Shown: positions 1 to 5,169, numbered from the stretch's first letter. The stretch is DNA of 5,169 nt from Clostridiales bacterium (GCA_012800685.1 JAAZIT010000421.1:1-5169); one strand, 5' to 3'. The notes: generated from the letters alone by a model not told the origin. Made by a program: numbers and translations.

Positions 1-239
1 AATCTGCTTAAAATTAAAATTTGTATGAGATGTTTTTACAGCATAATTCAGGCATTTTTCTTAATATTATCACTATTATGAGTATAGCTTATCATACTTT
101 TATATCTTTGTAAAGATAAAAGCTGTTGACCATTTTAAAAATTGCATTTCATTATAATATAATAAATTATTATTTTCTTTATATATAAGCTTAAGTTATA
201 AATATTATGCATAATTGTAGTATGGCTATTAGACTTTTC
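1..239. other. AT-rich non-coding region
   Basis: No open reading frame with a ribosome binding site is visible on either strand, and the composition is extremely AT-rich compared with the genes further on. The only structure that stands out is a palindrome at 97-122, listed separately. A TTGACC at 126-131 and a TATAAT at 153-158 are both present, but 21 bases apart, which is too far for a normal sigma-A promoter. The stretch is probably the intergenic space before the promoter at 240. Whatever gene lies to the left of the window cannot be identified. Confidence 0.6.
97..122. repeat. palindrome / hairpin of unknown role
   Basis: The core at 103-118 is a perfect inverted repeat, TATCTTT-GT-AAAGATA. 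If the two bases TA in the left arm are bulged out, the arms extend to CTTTTA(TA)TCTTT and AAAGATAAAAG, giving 11 pairs. No T-tract follows on the plus strand, and the stem has little GC, so it is not a convincing terminator. It could be a protein binding site. It does not match an operator that I recognise. Confidence 0.4.
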
Positions 240-268
240 TTGACAGAGACAAGACTCTTGTATATAAT
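240..268 (+). promoter_or_regulatory. consensus sigma-A promoter with internal palindrome
   Basis: TTGACA at 240-245 and TATAAT at 263-268 are separated by exactly 17 bases, so both hexamers and the spacing are at consensus. Transcription would start near 275 and leave a leader of about 148 bases before the small membrane protein at 423. The spacer holds a perfect 6+1+6 inverted repeat, ACAAGA-C-TCTTGT (249-261), between the two hexamers. That is where a bound repressor would block RNA polymerase, so this may be a strong promoter held down by an unidentified repressor. The promoter reading is firm from sequence; the operator reading is inference. Confidence 0.8.
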
Positions 269-422
269 TAAATTGGAAAGTAATTTATATTACGATATGT
301 AATGGGATTATACATAATTATATTTCATGTATTTATATAGCATTAAAAATAAGTAAATAATGTAATAGGGTTAAATTTAAAGACTATATAGCTTAGACTG
401 TTATTTTAAAGGGGTATTCTCT

Positions 423-662
423 ATGAAGAAAAATAAAATTAGCATAAAGAAAAAGATAATTATCGCTATTGTAATAGTCTTGGCTTTAATTTCATTAATT
501 CCTGTTGTAATTAGATATGACGATGGTGGAACTGTTGAATACAAGGCAATTTTATACTCAGTAACTAAGTACCATATGCTTGATGATGAATCTGAAACAG
601 GATATGCGGAGGGTACTGGTATAAAAATATTTGGCATCGAAGTTTATAATAGCAAGGATTAA
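423..662 (+). CDS. small single-span membrane protein, uncharacterised family
   Basis: This is a 79-residue protein with a lysine-rich N-terminus (residues 1-11), one hydrophobic segment (about 12-31) and a polar C-terminal part of about 48 residues. By the positive-inside rule the C-terminal part would lie outside the cell; an uncleaved anchor is more likely than a signal peptide, since no clear cleavage site follows. The soluble part contains YDDGGTVEYKAILYSVTKYH (32-51) and ends with an IKIFGIEVYN segment. I recognise this pattern, D-GG-T/S-x-EY-A-L-Y, from small hypothetical proteins found widely in Firmicutes, for which I know no function. The ATG is supported by AAAGGGG at 408-414, eight bases upstream. 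It appears to be monocistronic, served by the promoter at 240. No good terminator follows it. Confidence 0.8.
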   Translation: MKKNKISIKKKIIIAIVIVLALISLIPVVIRYDDGGTVEYKAILYSVTKYHMLDDESETGYAEGTGIKIFGIEVYNSKD

Positions 663-670
663 AAAATAAA

Positions 671-780
671 CACTAAGGTTAATGCTACTAGTTTTATTAT
701 TGTAATTGTGGCTTTTTAGTCTCATGATTTTATTATTTTAATTTGTAGAGCCACTAAACAATAAAATTCTTGACTAAGTG
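671..780. repeat. imperfect inverted repeat between two genes
   Basis: Three pairs of nested arms share roughly the same centre, near 726-731: CACTAAG (671-677) with CTAAGTG (774-780, six of seven pairs), TTTTATT (692-698) with AATAAAA (760-766), and GTGGCT (708-713) with AGCCAC (749-754). Together they could fold into a long interrupted hairpin between the small membrane protein gene and the phosphatase gene. No T-tract follows, so it is not a standard terminator. It could be a decayed small mobile element or a chance product of AT-rich sequence. The right arm overlaps the -35 box at 770. Confidence 0.3.
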
Positions 781-798
781 TAAAAATAATGCTAATAT
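770..798 (+). promoter_or_regulatory. probable sigma-A promoter for the phosphatase gene
   Basis: TTGACT (770-775) and TAATAT (793-798) are 17 bases apart, matching the consensus at five and four of six positions. The start of transcription would fall near 805, giving a leader of about 70 bases before the ATG at 876. A 6-base inverted repeat, ATTGTA (813-818) with TACAAT (826-831), lies just downstream of the start and could be an operator or part of the leader fold. Confidence 0.5.
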
Positions 799-860
799 TA
801 ATTTAACAGCAAATTGTATAAATTTTACAATATATATTTTGAACTTGACAAAACTTTTTG

Positions 861-868
861 AAGGTAGG
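861..868 (+). promoter_or_regulatory. ribosome binding site that sets the phosphatase start
   Basis: AAGGTAGG lies seven bases before the ATG at 876. A TTG at 858 is in the same frame, but it sits immediately before this site and would place the binding site inside the coding region, so 876 is the better start. Confidence 0.65.
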
Positions 869-875
869 TTATCAT

Positions 876-1412
876 ATGAAGATTTATTCTACTCGACATG
901 GGCAAACTAATGCGAATCTTGACAACAAGATTTGTGGAATAAGTGATGTTAATTTAACAATTAATGGGATTGAGCAGGCAAAGCGATTAGCAAAAGAAAT
1001 TCGTATGTTTGGTGATGTTGATATGATAATATCCTCACCCCTTAAGCGTGCTGTTCAAACAGCCACAATAGTTGCTGACGAAATTGGAGCGACTTTTGTA
1101 ACAGATGAGCGGTTAATAGAGTGGGATTATGGTAGCTTTGAAGGCGAGAACAGAAACCACCCTGATTTTCCTATGGCAAAAATTCAGTTTGGTGCTAAGG
1201 TGGGCGAATATGGCGAATCTCTCCTTAGGCTTTCCCACAGAGTATATAATTTTTTAGACGAGCTTCAGGATACATATTACAGAGAAAACATTTTACTTAT
1301 ATCACACGGTGGTGTATGCCGAGTTATTGAATCTTATTTTAACGACATGACAGTTGAAGAGTTTTTAATTTTTTTTATGGGCAACTGCGAAGTCAGAACA
1401 TATAATTTATAA
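876..1412 (+). CDS. histidine phosphatase (phosphoglycerate mutase-like)
   Basis: This 178-residue cytoplasmic protein belongs to branch 1 of the histidine phosphatase superfamily (PhoE / CobC / GpmB type), which removes phosphate from small molecules through a phospho-histidine intermediate. The catalytic set is complete: the RHG motif at residues 7-9 with nucleophile His8, Arg58 in SSPLKRAVQTA, the acid Glu82 in ERLIEWDYGSFEG, and the second histidine His144 in LISHGG. The length is typical for single-domain phosphatases and shorter than the glycolytic mutase. The substrate cannot be told from the sequence. A CobC-like alpha-ribazole phosphatase is possible, but no cobalamin gene is nearby. 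The start at 876 rests on the AAGGTAGG site and on the protein beginning MKIYSTRHG, as is usual in the family. The gene appears to be transcribed alone, with its own promoter and terminator. Confidence 0.9.
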   Translation: MKIYSTRHGQTNANLDNKICGISDVNLTINGIEQAKRLAKEIRMFGDVDMIISSPLKRAVQTATIVADEIGATFVTDERLIEWDYGSFEGENRNHPDFPMAKIQFGAKVGEYGESLLRLSHRVYNFLDELQDTYYRENILLISHGGVCRVIESYFNDMTVEEFLIFFMGNCEVRTYNL

Positions 1413-1422
1413 GATAATTATT

Positions 1423-1456
1423 AAAGGACTTTCAGTTTTAATTGTTAGTCCTTTTG
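1423..1456 (+). terminator. intrinsic terminator of the phosphatase gene
   Basis: AAAGGACT (1423-1430) pairs perfectly with AGTCCTTT (1447-1454), followed by a short and interrupted T-run (TTTTGTGTT). The 16-base loop can pair further in its middle (CAG with TTG). It lies ten bases after the phosphatase stop codon. The T-run is weaker than in the two minus-strand terminators of this window, so termination may be partial. Confidence 0.6.
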
Positions 1457-1482
1457 TGTTCCAATTTATATATAAAATTAAT

Positions 1483-1513
1483 AAAAAAAGCCACTAGCTT
1501 AAAGCTAGTAGCT
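1483..1513 (-). terminator. intrinsic terminator of the rnr transcript
   Basis: Read on the minus strand, an 11- to 12-pair stem with one mismatch (1513-1489; arms AGCTACTAGCTT and AAGCTAGTGGCT) is followed by seven T residues. It begins 33 bases after the rnr stop codon. It ends the minus-strand unit just short of the convergent phosphatase gene, so no further gene is likely to be co-transcribed after rnr. Confidence 0.85.
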
Positions 1514-1546
1514 CAGATTTAGTATTGTTTTGTGTTTTGGAAAACT

Positions 1547-3649
1547 CTAATCGGCTTTTCCAAAATCCACTTTTCCGCTACTTACATTAGCATTAAGAAC
1601 TTTGATTTTAATGCTATCACCAACACGGTAAGTCATGCCAGTGTTCATGTTTTTAAGTGAAGATGCACCGTCATAGCTGTATTCACCCTCGCCTAGTTCT
1701 TCAACGTGCAAAAGTCCCTCGCAGGTGTTTGGAAGTGAAACAAAAAGCCCGAATTCCATTACTGAAACGATAATACCTTCAAAATTTTCGCCAACGTGGT
1801 TTTTCATGAATTCTGCTTTATAGCAGTCTTCGCAATCACGCTCAACCCTTACAGCCACCATTTCGGTATTTGTAGATTGCTCAGCAGAAGCATGGGCAAA
1901 CTTTTGATATTTTTTTATGCATCCAGAAGATGAGCCGTTTGCTAGAAAATCTGTCATGATTCTATGAATTGTTAAGTCTGGATAACGCCTAATTGGTGAT
2001 GTAAAATGTGCATAGTCTGGAAGCACAAGTCCAAAATGTCCAATTGGTTCAATAGAGTATTTAGCCTTAGCCATTGATCTCAAAACAAGATTGTTAACAA
2101 CAAGACTTACTGGGGTTTTCTTAGTTTTGTTTATTACATCACTTAGCATTTTGGCACTAACAGTCCCATTAACAACAAAAGGTACATTAAGAAGTGCAAG
2201 GTTTTCAACTAGAGAATCAACTTTTTCTGTTGGGGGGTCTTCATGTATTCTATAAACAAATGGAACTGAATTTTCTACACCGAATCTAGCAGCAGATTGG
2301 TTAGCCATAAGCATAAAATCTTCAATAATCTCTTCGCTAATACCTCTGCTTCTTGGAACAACGTCAATACAAATATCCTCTTCGCTAATAATCAACTTGC
2401 TTTCAACGCTTTCAAGCTGTGGCGCACCACGCTGAATTCTAGCATTCATTAGAATTTTTGAAAGCTCATACATTGCTGTTATATTCTCGCTAACTGGTGA
2501 GTATTTTTCTTTAATTTCGTCTGTTTCTATTCCTGCTAAAATCTGATTAATTTCAGCATAAACGCCCTTAAGCTTAGAACAAACTACTGACTTAGCAAAT
2601 TTATAATCAATGAGGTTTCCTTCATTATCAATGTTCATTAGGCATGAAAATGCTAGACGCTCTTCATTAGGATTAAGTGAACAAATTCCATTTGAAAGCT
2701 CTTTAGGCAGCATAGGTATAACACGATTTGCATAATACACGCTTGTGCCACGTTTAAATGCTTCATTGTCAATTTCTGATTTTGGTGTTACATAATATGA
2801 AACGTCAGCAATATGAACCCCCAATGCAAAGCCTTTATTGGTTTTTTCAATTGAAATAGCATCATCAATGTCCTTAGTATCAGCACCGTCAATGGTAAAA
2901 ATGTTTAAATCTCTTAAATCAAGTCTTTTAGGCAGTTCTTTTCTAACAGTGCTTTGTGAAGAAACATCCCTCGCCTCAGCAATAACTTCATTTGGAAACA
3001 CGGGAGTTACTCCATTAAATTCTAAAACAGACAAAGCACAGACGCTTGCCTTTAGTGAGCTTCCAAAATTTGAAACAAGCTCGCAGACATGGTCGCTATG
3101 GCTTTTTCCACGTTTGGTGATTTTCGCCATAACCTTATCACCATCACGGATATTTAAATCAAATGGGTTGTCAAAGTTCATTGGAAACTTAGAAAGTGAA
3201 TCGGGTAGAATCTTTAATCTTCCAAATTCAAATACTATATTTCCAGTAAACTGGTTATAATGTTCTTCCAAAACCTCTATTATTTCGGCTTCGATTTTTT
3301 CACCTCTTCCAATAAAGGTTCTTGCTAAAACAATATCACCAGGCATTGAGCCTTTAAAATATCTCCCAGCAACAAAAAAATCTTCACCTGTCTCAATGTT
3401 TTTAATAAATCCAAAGGTCTTGTTAAGTCTAACAACCTCACATTTAATTAAATCCTTTTTGCTTGGAATAGAAAATCCGCTATTGTCCTCTGAAATTTTT
3501 CCACTGGATTTTAGCTCTCCAACAGCCTTTGTGAACTTTTCAAACTCAAAATTCTTTTCACGACAGCTTTTTAAGAGTAATTTAAAGGAAATAGGGGTCT
3601 TGCTTTTTTTGATTTTTTTCACAATCAGTTCTTCGTAATTAATTTTCAT
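1547..3649 (-). CDS. rnr: RNase R, 3'-5' exoribonuclease
   Basis: This 700-residue protein is a processive hydrolytic exoribonuclease of the RNase II/RNB family that degrades structured RNA, including defective mRNA and rRNA. The full RNase R architecture is present: an N-terminal winged-helix region (about 1-62), two cold-shock domains (about 66-125 and 133-200), the RNB catalytic domain (about 240-565) and a C-terminal S1 domain (about 618-697). The metal-binding cluster is intact in IDGADTKDIDDA, as Asp254, Asp260, Asp262 and Asp263. HFTSPIRRYPDL (549-560) is the conserved late RNB motif. The winged helix and motif order favour RNase R over RNase II. The protein ends right after the S1 domain, without the lysine-rich tail of E. 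coli RNase R. The ATG shares its A with the stop codon of the upstream acetyltransferase gene (TAATG), which suggests translational coupling. smpB, often next to rnr in Firmicutes, does not follow; a terminator does. Confidence 0.97.
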   Translation of the reverse strand: MKINYEELIVKKIKKSKTPISFKLLLKSCREKNFEFEKFTKAVGELKSSGKISEDNSGFSIPSKKDLIKCEVVRLNKTFGFIKNIETGEDFFVAGRYFKGSMPGDIVLARTFIGRGEKIEAEIIEVLEEHYNQFTGNIVFEFGRLKILPDSLSKFPMNFDNPFDLNIRDGDKVMAKITKRGKSHSDHVCELVSNFGSSLKASVCALSVLEFNGVTPVFPNEVIAEARDVSSQSTVRKELPKRLDLRDLNIFTIDGADTKDIDDAISIEKTNKGFALGVHIADVSYYVTPKSEIDNEAFKRGTSVYYANRVIPMLPKELSNGICSLNPNEERLAFSCLMNIDNEGNLIDYKFAKSVVCSKLKGVYAEINQILAGIETDEIKEKYSPVSENITAMYELSKILMNARIQRGAPQLESVESKLIISEEDICIDVVPRSRGISEEIIEDFMLMANQSAARFGVENSVPFVYRIHEDPPTEKVDSLVENLALLNVPFVVNGTVSAKMLSDVINKTKKTPVSLVVNNLVLRSMAKAKYSIEPIGHFGLVLPDYAHFTSPIRRYPDLTIHRIMTDFLANGSSSGCIKKYQKFAHASAEQSTNTEMVAVRVERDCEDCYKAEFMKNHVGENFEGIIVSVMEFGLFVSLPNTCEGLLHVEELGEGEYSYDGASSLKNMNTGMTYRVGDSIKIKVLNANVSSGKVDFGKAD

Positions 3650-4437
3650 TAGTCCTCCGTTTTTGTATTTATATGATAAGCTTTATATTCACCTTGTGAA
3701 ACAAAGCCAAGTTTATTTGCAATATGAAGTGAAGTCAGGTGAGCTGCATCCCAATGTGGCGTTAGCCCTCTTTTTATGCATTCCAGTATAAATACTGATG
3801 AGCATATTGTTGCCAGCCCTTTTCCACCGTGCTTTTTATCAGTTTCAACTTGTATTTCAATACCTTTTGAATAGTAAGTGTATGAGCTTGTCCCAGCAAC
3901 AGTTTCGCCTTTATATTTGGCTAGAACCCCTAAGCAATTACTACTAAAAGCCTGATAGTTTGGGGCATTTCCAGTTAAATCCTTGCCAAAGCTATTTGTT
4001 TTTAAAGAGTTATAGTCGTCTTCATTCATTAGGCTTAAAGTATATCCGTTTAATTGATTTATTCTACCTGAAAGCTCTTCAAGTTTTTTTATGTCAAACT
4101 CTTTTGGTGGTTTAGTGGCATACCTATAAAATTCTATTAGCTTAAATTCGCTTTTAATATAGCTTTTCCATTCTTGTTTATCAAATATAAGTATAGTTTC
4201 AACAGTGACTTGCCCAATTATACTTTTTAAATTTTCTATATTACATGGTACACCAACTATATAATTGAAATCACCAATCTTAGCCACAGCACTTTGTGGA
4301 GAGGTTTCGCTATCAGCATATAGATTTCCAAATTTCCCTTCCAAAACCGAAAGAATAGACGAATCATCTATGTTCTCAAAAAGAGAATAAAACAGTTTAA
4401 AATCAATATTTTTTATTGGCGATAAATATTTTTTCAT
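3649..4437 (-). CDS. GNAT-family acetyltransferase, ZmaR-like
   Basis: This is a 262-residue cytoplasmic protein. Its C-terminal half is a GNAT acetyl-CoA-dependent N-acetyltransferase fold: YKGETVAGTSSYTYYSKGIE (175-194) fits strands beta-2 to beta-4, KKHGGKGLAT (201-210) is the acetyl-CoA pyrophosphate loop of Q/R-x-x-G-x-G/A type with lysine in first place, and SLHIANKLGF (236-245) is the usual C-terminal motif. The segment ILECIKRGLTPHWDAAHLTSLHIANKLGF, here described by its key residues ECxxRGLxPxWDA (219-231), resembles the zwittermicin A resistance protein ZmaR group (Pfam GNAT_acetyltran). The N-terminal 130 residues are poorly conserved and may recognise substrate. The substrate is unknown; antibiotic, small amine or protein lysine are all possible. 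AAGGAG lies six bases before the ATG. It stands between secG and rnr and overlaps rnr by one base, so the two are likely made together. Confidence 0.82.
   Translation of the reverse strand: MKKYLSPIKNIDFKLFYSLFENIDDSSILSVLEGKFGNLYADSETSPQSAVAKIGDFNYIVGVPCNIENLKSIIGQVTVETILIFDKQEWKSYIKSEFKLIEFYRYATKPPKEFDIKKLEELSGRINQLNGYTLSLMNEDDYNSLKTNSFGKDLTGNAPNYQAFSSNCLGVLAKYKGETVAGTSSYTYYSKGIEIQVETDKKHGGKGLATICSSVFILECIKRGLTPHWDAAHLTSLHIANKLGFVSQGEYKAYHINTKTED
3654..3658 (-). promoter_or_regulatory. ribosome binding site of rnr inside the preceding gene
   Basis: On the minus strand GGAGG (3658-3654) lies four bases before the rnr ATG and is part of the last codons of the acetyltransferase gene (…ACG GAG GAC TAA). 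A ribosome finishing the acetyltransferase would cover this site and the TAATG overlap, which fits termination and re-initiation on rnr. The short spacing may make independent initiation less efficient. Confidence 0.7.
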
Positions 4438-4468
4438 TCATTGCTCCTTGTGATTTTATTTGCAAAAG

Positions 4469-4499
4469 TTTATATGAAAACTTAATATTGCTTTTACAA
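4469..4499 (-). promoter_or_regulatory. weak candidate promoter for the acetyltransferase-rnr pair
   Basis: Because secG ends in a strong terminator, the next two genes need either read-through or their own promoter. The best candidate in the 102-base gap is TTGTAA (4499-4494) with TATAAA (4474-4469), but the spacing is 19 bases. A 6+6+6 inverted repeat, AAGTTT-N6-AAACTT (4466-4483), overlaps the -10 box. The match is modest. Confidence 0.3.
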
Positions 4500-4502
4500 T
4501 CC

Positions 4503-4532
4503 AAAAAAATTGCCCTGCGTTAAGCAAGGCAA
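4503..4532 (-). terminator. intrinsic terminator of secG
   Basis: On the minus strand a hairpin (4532-4510; arms TTGCCTTGC and GCAGGGCAA, one mismatch, loop TTAAC) is followed by seven T residues (4509-4503). It starts seven bases after the secG stop codon. It should separate secG from the acetyltransferase-rnr pair, at least in part. Confidence 0.85.
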
Positions 4533-4539
4533 CTAGTCA

Positions 4540-4794
4540 TTATAGAATTTGAGAAATTATGTTAACAGCTAGTGTTACAACATAGAATGTAATAGCACAG
4601 ATTTTTGTAAATTTAGTAAGCTGTGCATCTCTCGATCTTCCAGAGTTTTTTCCGTAAAATGAATCGTTAGAACTGCCACCGATTGCTGAAGATAATCCAC
4701 CTTGTTCTTTTGATTCTTGTATTAGAACAACTAGTATAATTACGACGCTAGCAATTAGCAACACAATTCCACTGATAATTTGTATAATTGACAT
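4540..4794 (-). CDS. secG: SecG, preprotein translocase subunit
   Basis: This 84-residue membrane protein is the small accessory subunit of the SecYEG channel and helps SecA-driven protein export. Two hydrophobic helices (about 5-26 and 64-83) flank a loop with the family signature: LVVLIQESKEQGGLSSAIGG (21-40) and then FYGKNSGRSRDAQLTKFTKI (46-65). Length and layout are normal. An in-frame ATG exists 18 bases upstream at 4812, but the AGGAGG at 4806-4801 would then be inside the gene, so the ATG at 4794, six bases after that site, is the true start. The gene has its own promoter at 4858-4830 and its own terminator. In many Firmicutes secG is next to rnr, as it nearly is here. Confidence 0.96.
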   Translation of the reverse strand: MSIIQIISGIVLLIASVVIILVVLIQESKEQGGLSSAIGGSSNDSFYGKNSGRSRDAQLTKFTKICAITFYVVTLAVNIISQIL

Positions 4795-4800
4795 GTTAGT

Positions 4801-4806
4801 CCTCCT
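4801..4806 (-). promoter_or_regulatory. ribosome binding site that sets the secG start
   Basis: A perfect AGGAGG on the minus strand (4806-4801) lies six bases before the ATG at 4794. It rules out the longer reading from 4812, whose second to fourth codons would be this site. Confidence 0.85.
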
Positions 4807-4829
4807 AGACATATATTAATATCTTATAT

Positions 4830-4858
4830 AGTATATCATATAAATGGTTATATTGCAA
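4830..4858 (-). promoter_or_regulatory. extended -10 promoter of secG
   Basis: On the minus strand TTGCAA (4858-4853) and TATACT (4835-4830) are 17 bases apart. The -10 box matches five of six consensus bases and is preceded by TG-N (TGATATACT), the extended -10 element. Transcription would start near 4823, leaving a short leader of about 29 bases before the secG ATG. A 6+4+6 inverted repeat, TCTAAA-N4-TTTAGA (4865-4880), lies seven bases upstream of the -35 box. Confidence 0.65.
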
Positions 4859-4864
4859 GACTTT

Positions 4865-4880
4865 TCTAAAAATATTTAGA
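4865..4880. repeat. small inverted repeat between divergent promoters
   Basis: TCTAAA and TTTAGA form a perfect 6-base inverted repeat with a 4-base spacer, directly upstream of the secG -35 box and in the intergenic space shared with the divergent lipoprotein gene. It has the size of a dimeric regulator site, but AT-rich repeats of this size also arise by chance. Confidence 0.3.
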
Positions 4881-4980
4881 CAAAATCGCCGTCAAATTTT
4901 ATATAGAATCTAGTAATAGTTAACAAAATACATACAAAGCTTAATATTGTGTTAATTTCGACTTATTTTACATTAATTTA

Positions 4981-5009
4981 TTGACTTTATTAACCAGTCA
5001 AAGTATAAT
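4981..5009 (+). promoter_or_regulatory. strong sigma-A promoter of the lipoprotein gene, with inverted repeat
   Basis: TTGACT (4981-4986) and TATAAT (5004-5009) are 17 bases apart, eleven of twelve consensus positions. Transcription would begin near 5016, with a leader of about 37 bases. The -35 box itself forms one arm of a perfect inverted repeat, TTGACT-N9-AGTCAA (4981-5001), which fills most of the spacer. Such a position fits a repressor operator, but an overlap with the -35 consensus can also create half-matches by chance. Confidence 0.8.
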
Positions 5010-5052
5010 AAAGGTATCATTTTCTTGGGAAGAAAAATATGAGGAGGTATTT

Positions 5053-5169
5053 ATGAAAAAGCGATTATTAGCAATGTTGATGACGGTTTCCATGATTTTA
5101 TCACTAACGGCTTGTGGGCACAAAGATACGGTAGATGATTCAACATCTTCTCCCGTAGTCACTGCCACT
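5053..5169 (+). CDS. lipoprotein, N-terminal part only
   Basis: The first 39 residues of a protein that runs past the window end. They form a lipoprotein signal peptide: basic start MKKR, hydrophobic stretch (5-17) and lipobox LTAC (18-21), with Cys21 as the lipid attachment site for Lgt and signal peptidase II. After it comes a polar Asp/Ser/Thr-rich linker (22-39), typical before the folded domain of a surface lipoprotein. In Gram-positive bacteria many such proteins are solute-binding components of ABC transporters, but nothing visible here decides the function. The start is clear: GAGGAGG (5041-5047) lies five bases before the ATG, behind the promoter at 4981. It is divergent from secG. 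Confidence 0.85.
   Translation, partial: MKKRLLAMLMTVSMILSLTACGHKDTVDDSTSSPVVTAT

Noticed and set aside
126..158. TTGACC with TATAAT as a promoter
   Set aside because: The 21-base spacing is well outside the 16-18 range, and the full-consensus promoter at 240 already explains the downstream gene.
401..637. Minus-strand reading frame of 78 codons
   Set aside because: It lies opposite the small membrane protein gene, has no ribosome binding site and no recognisable protein pattern; it mirrors the hydrophobic segment of the real gene.
858..875. Upstream TTG start for the histidine phosphatase
   Set aside because: It would include the AAGGTAGG ribosome binding site in the coding region; the family normally begins a few residues before RHG, as with the ATG at 876.
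845..875. TTGACA (845-850) with TATCAT (870-875) as a promoter
   Set aside because: The spacing is 19 bases and transcription would begin after the ATG at 876, so it cannot serve the full phosphatase gene.
2838..3638. Two plus-strand reading frames (2838-3260 and 3396-3638)
   Set aside because: Both lie opposite rnr, whose domains and catalytic residues are intact across this span; they lack ribosome binding sites and are shadow frames.
4439..4441. Second ATG just before the acetyltransferase start
   Set aside because: It is out of frame with the acetyltransferase and only two bases from the ribosome binding site, too close for initiation.
4795..4812. Upstream ATG start for SecG
   Set aside because: The extra codons are made of the AGGAGG ribosome binding site of the start at 4794.
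4920..4955. TTAACA / TGTTAA inverted repeat
   Set aside because: Arms are 24 bases apart, purely AT-biased and not aligned with a promoter or terminator; this is expected by chance in such AT-rich sequence.

Overview
This AT-rich window looks like chromosome from a low-GC Gram-positive bacterium, most likely a member of the Clostridia. The reasons are the near-consensus sigma-A-type promoters, strong AGGAGG-type ribosome binding sites, a short clostridial-type SecG, a lipobox lipoprotein with a typical Firmicute leader, and A/T-ending codons. It holds five complete protein genes and the start of a sixth. I see no tRNA, rRNA, CRISPR array, insertion sequence or phage gene.

Layout: positions 1-422 are very AT-rich and non-coding. 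They end in a full-consensus promoter (240-268) with a palindrome in its spacer, which leads to a 79-residue single-span membrane protein of an uncharacterised Firmicute family (423-662). After a 213-base gap with its own promoter comes a histidine phosphatase (876-1412, plus strand). It converges on a minus-strand block, and the two directions are separated by back-to-back intrinsic terminators (1423-1456 and 1483-1513).

The minus-strand block reads, in transcription order, secG (4794-4540), a ZmaR-like GNAT acetyltransferase (4437-3649) and rnr, encoding RNase R (3649-1547). secG has its own extended -10 promoter and its own terminator. The acetyltransferase and rnr are joined by a TAATG stop/start overlap, so they are probably translationally coupled. 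A divergent lipoprotein gene starts at 5053 behind a strong promoter and runs off the window end.

SecG is part of the Sec translocon and RNase R degrades structured RNA; secG and rnr are neighbours in many Firmicutes. The less usual parts are the acetyltransferase inserted between them and coupled to rnr, the absence of smpB after rnr, and inverted repeats placed like operators on several promoters. I found no clear evidence of a new multi-gene system. The best lead is the acetyltransferase-RNase R pair, because RNase R of E. coli is known to be controlled by lysine acetylation.
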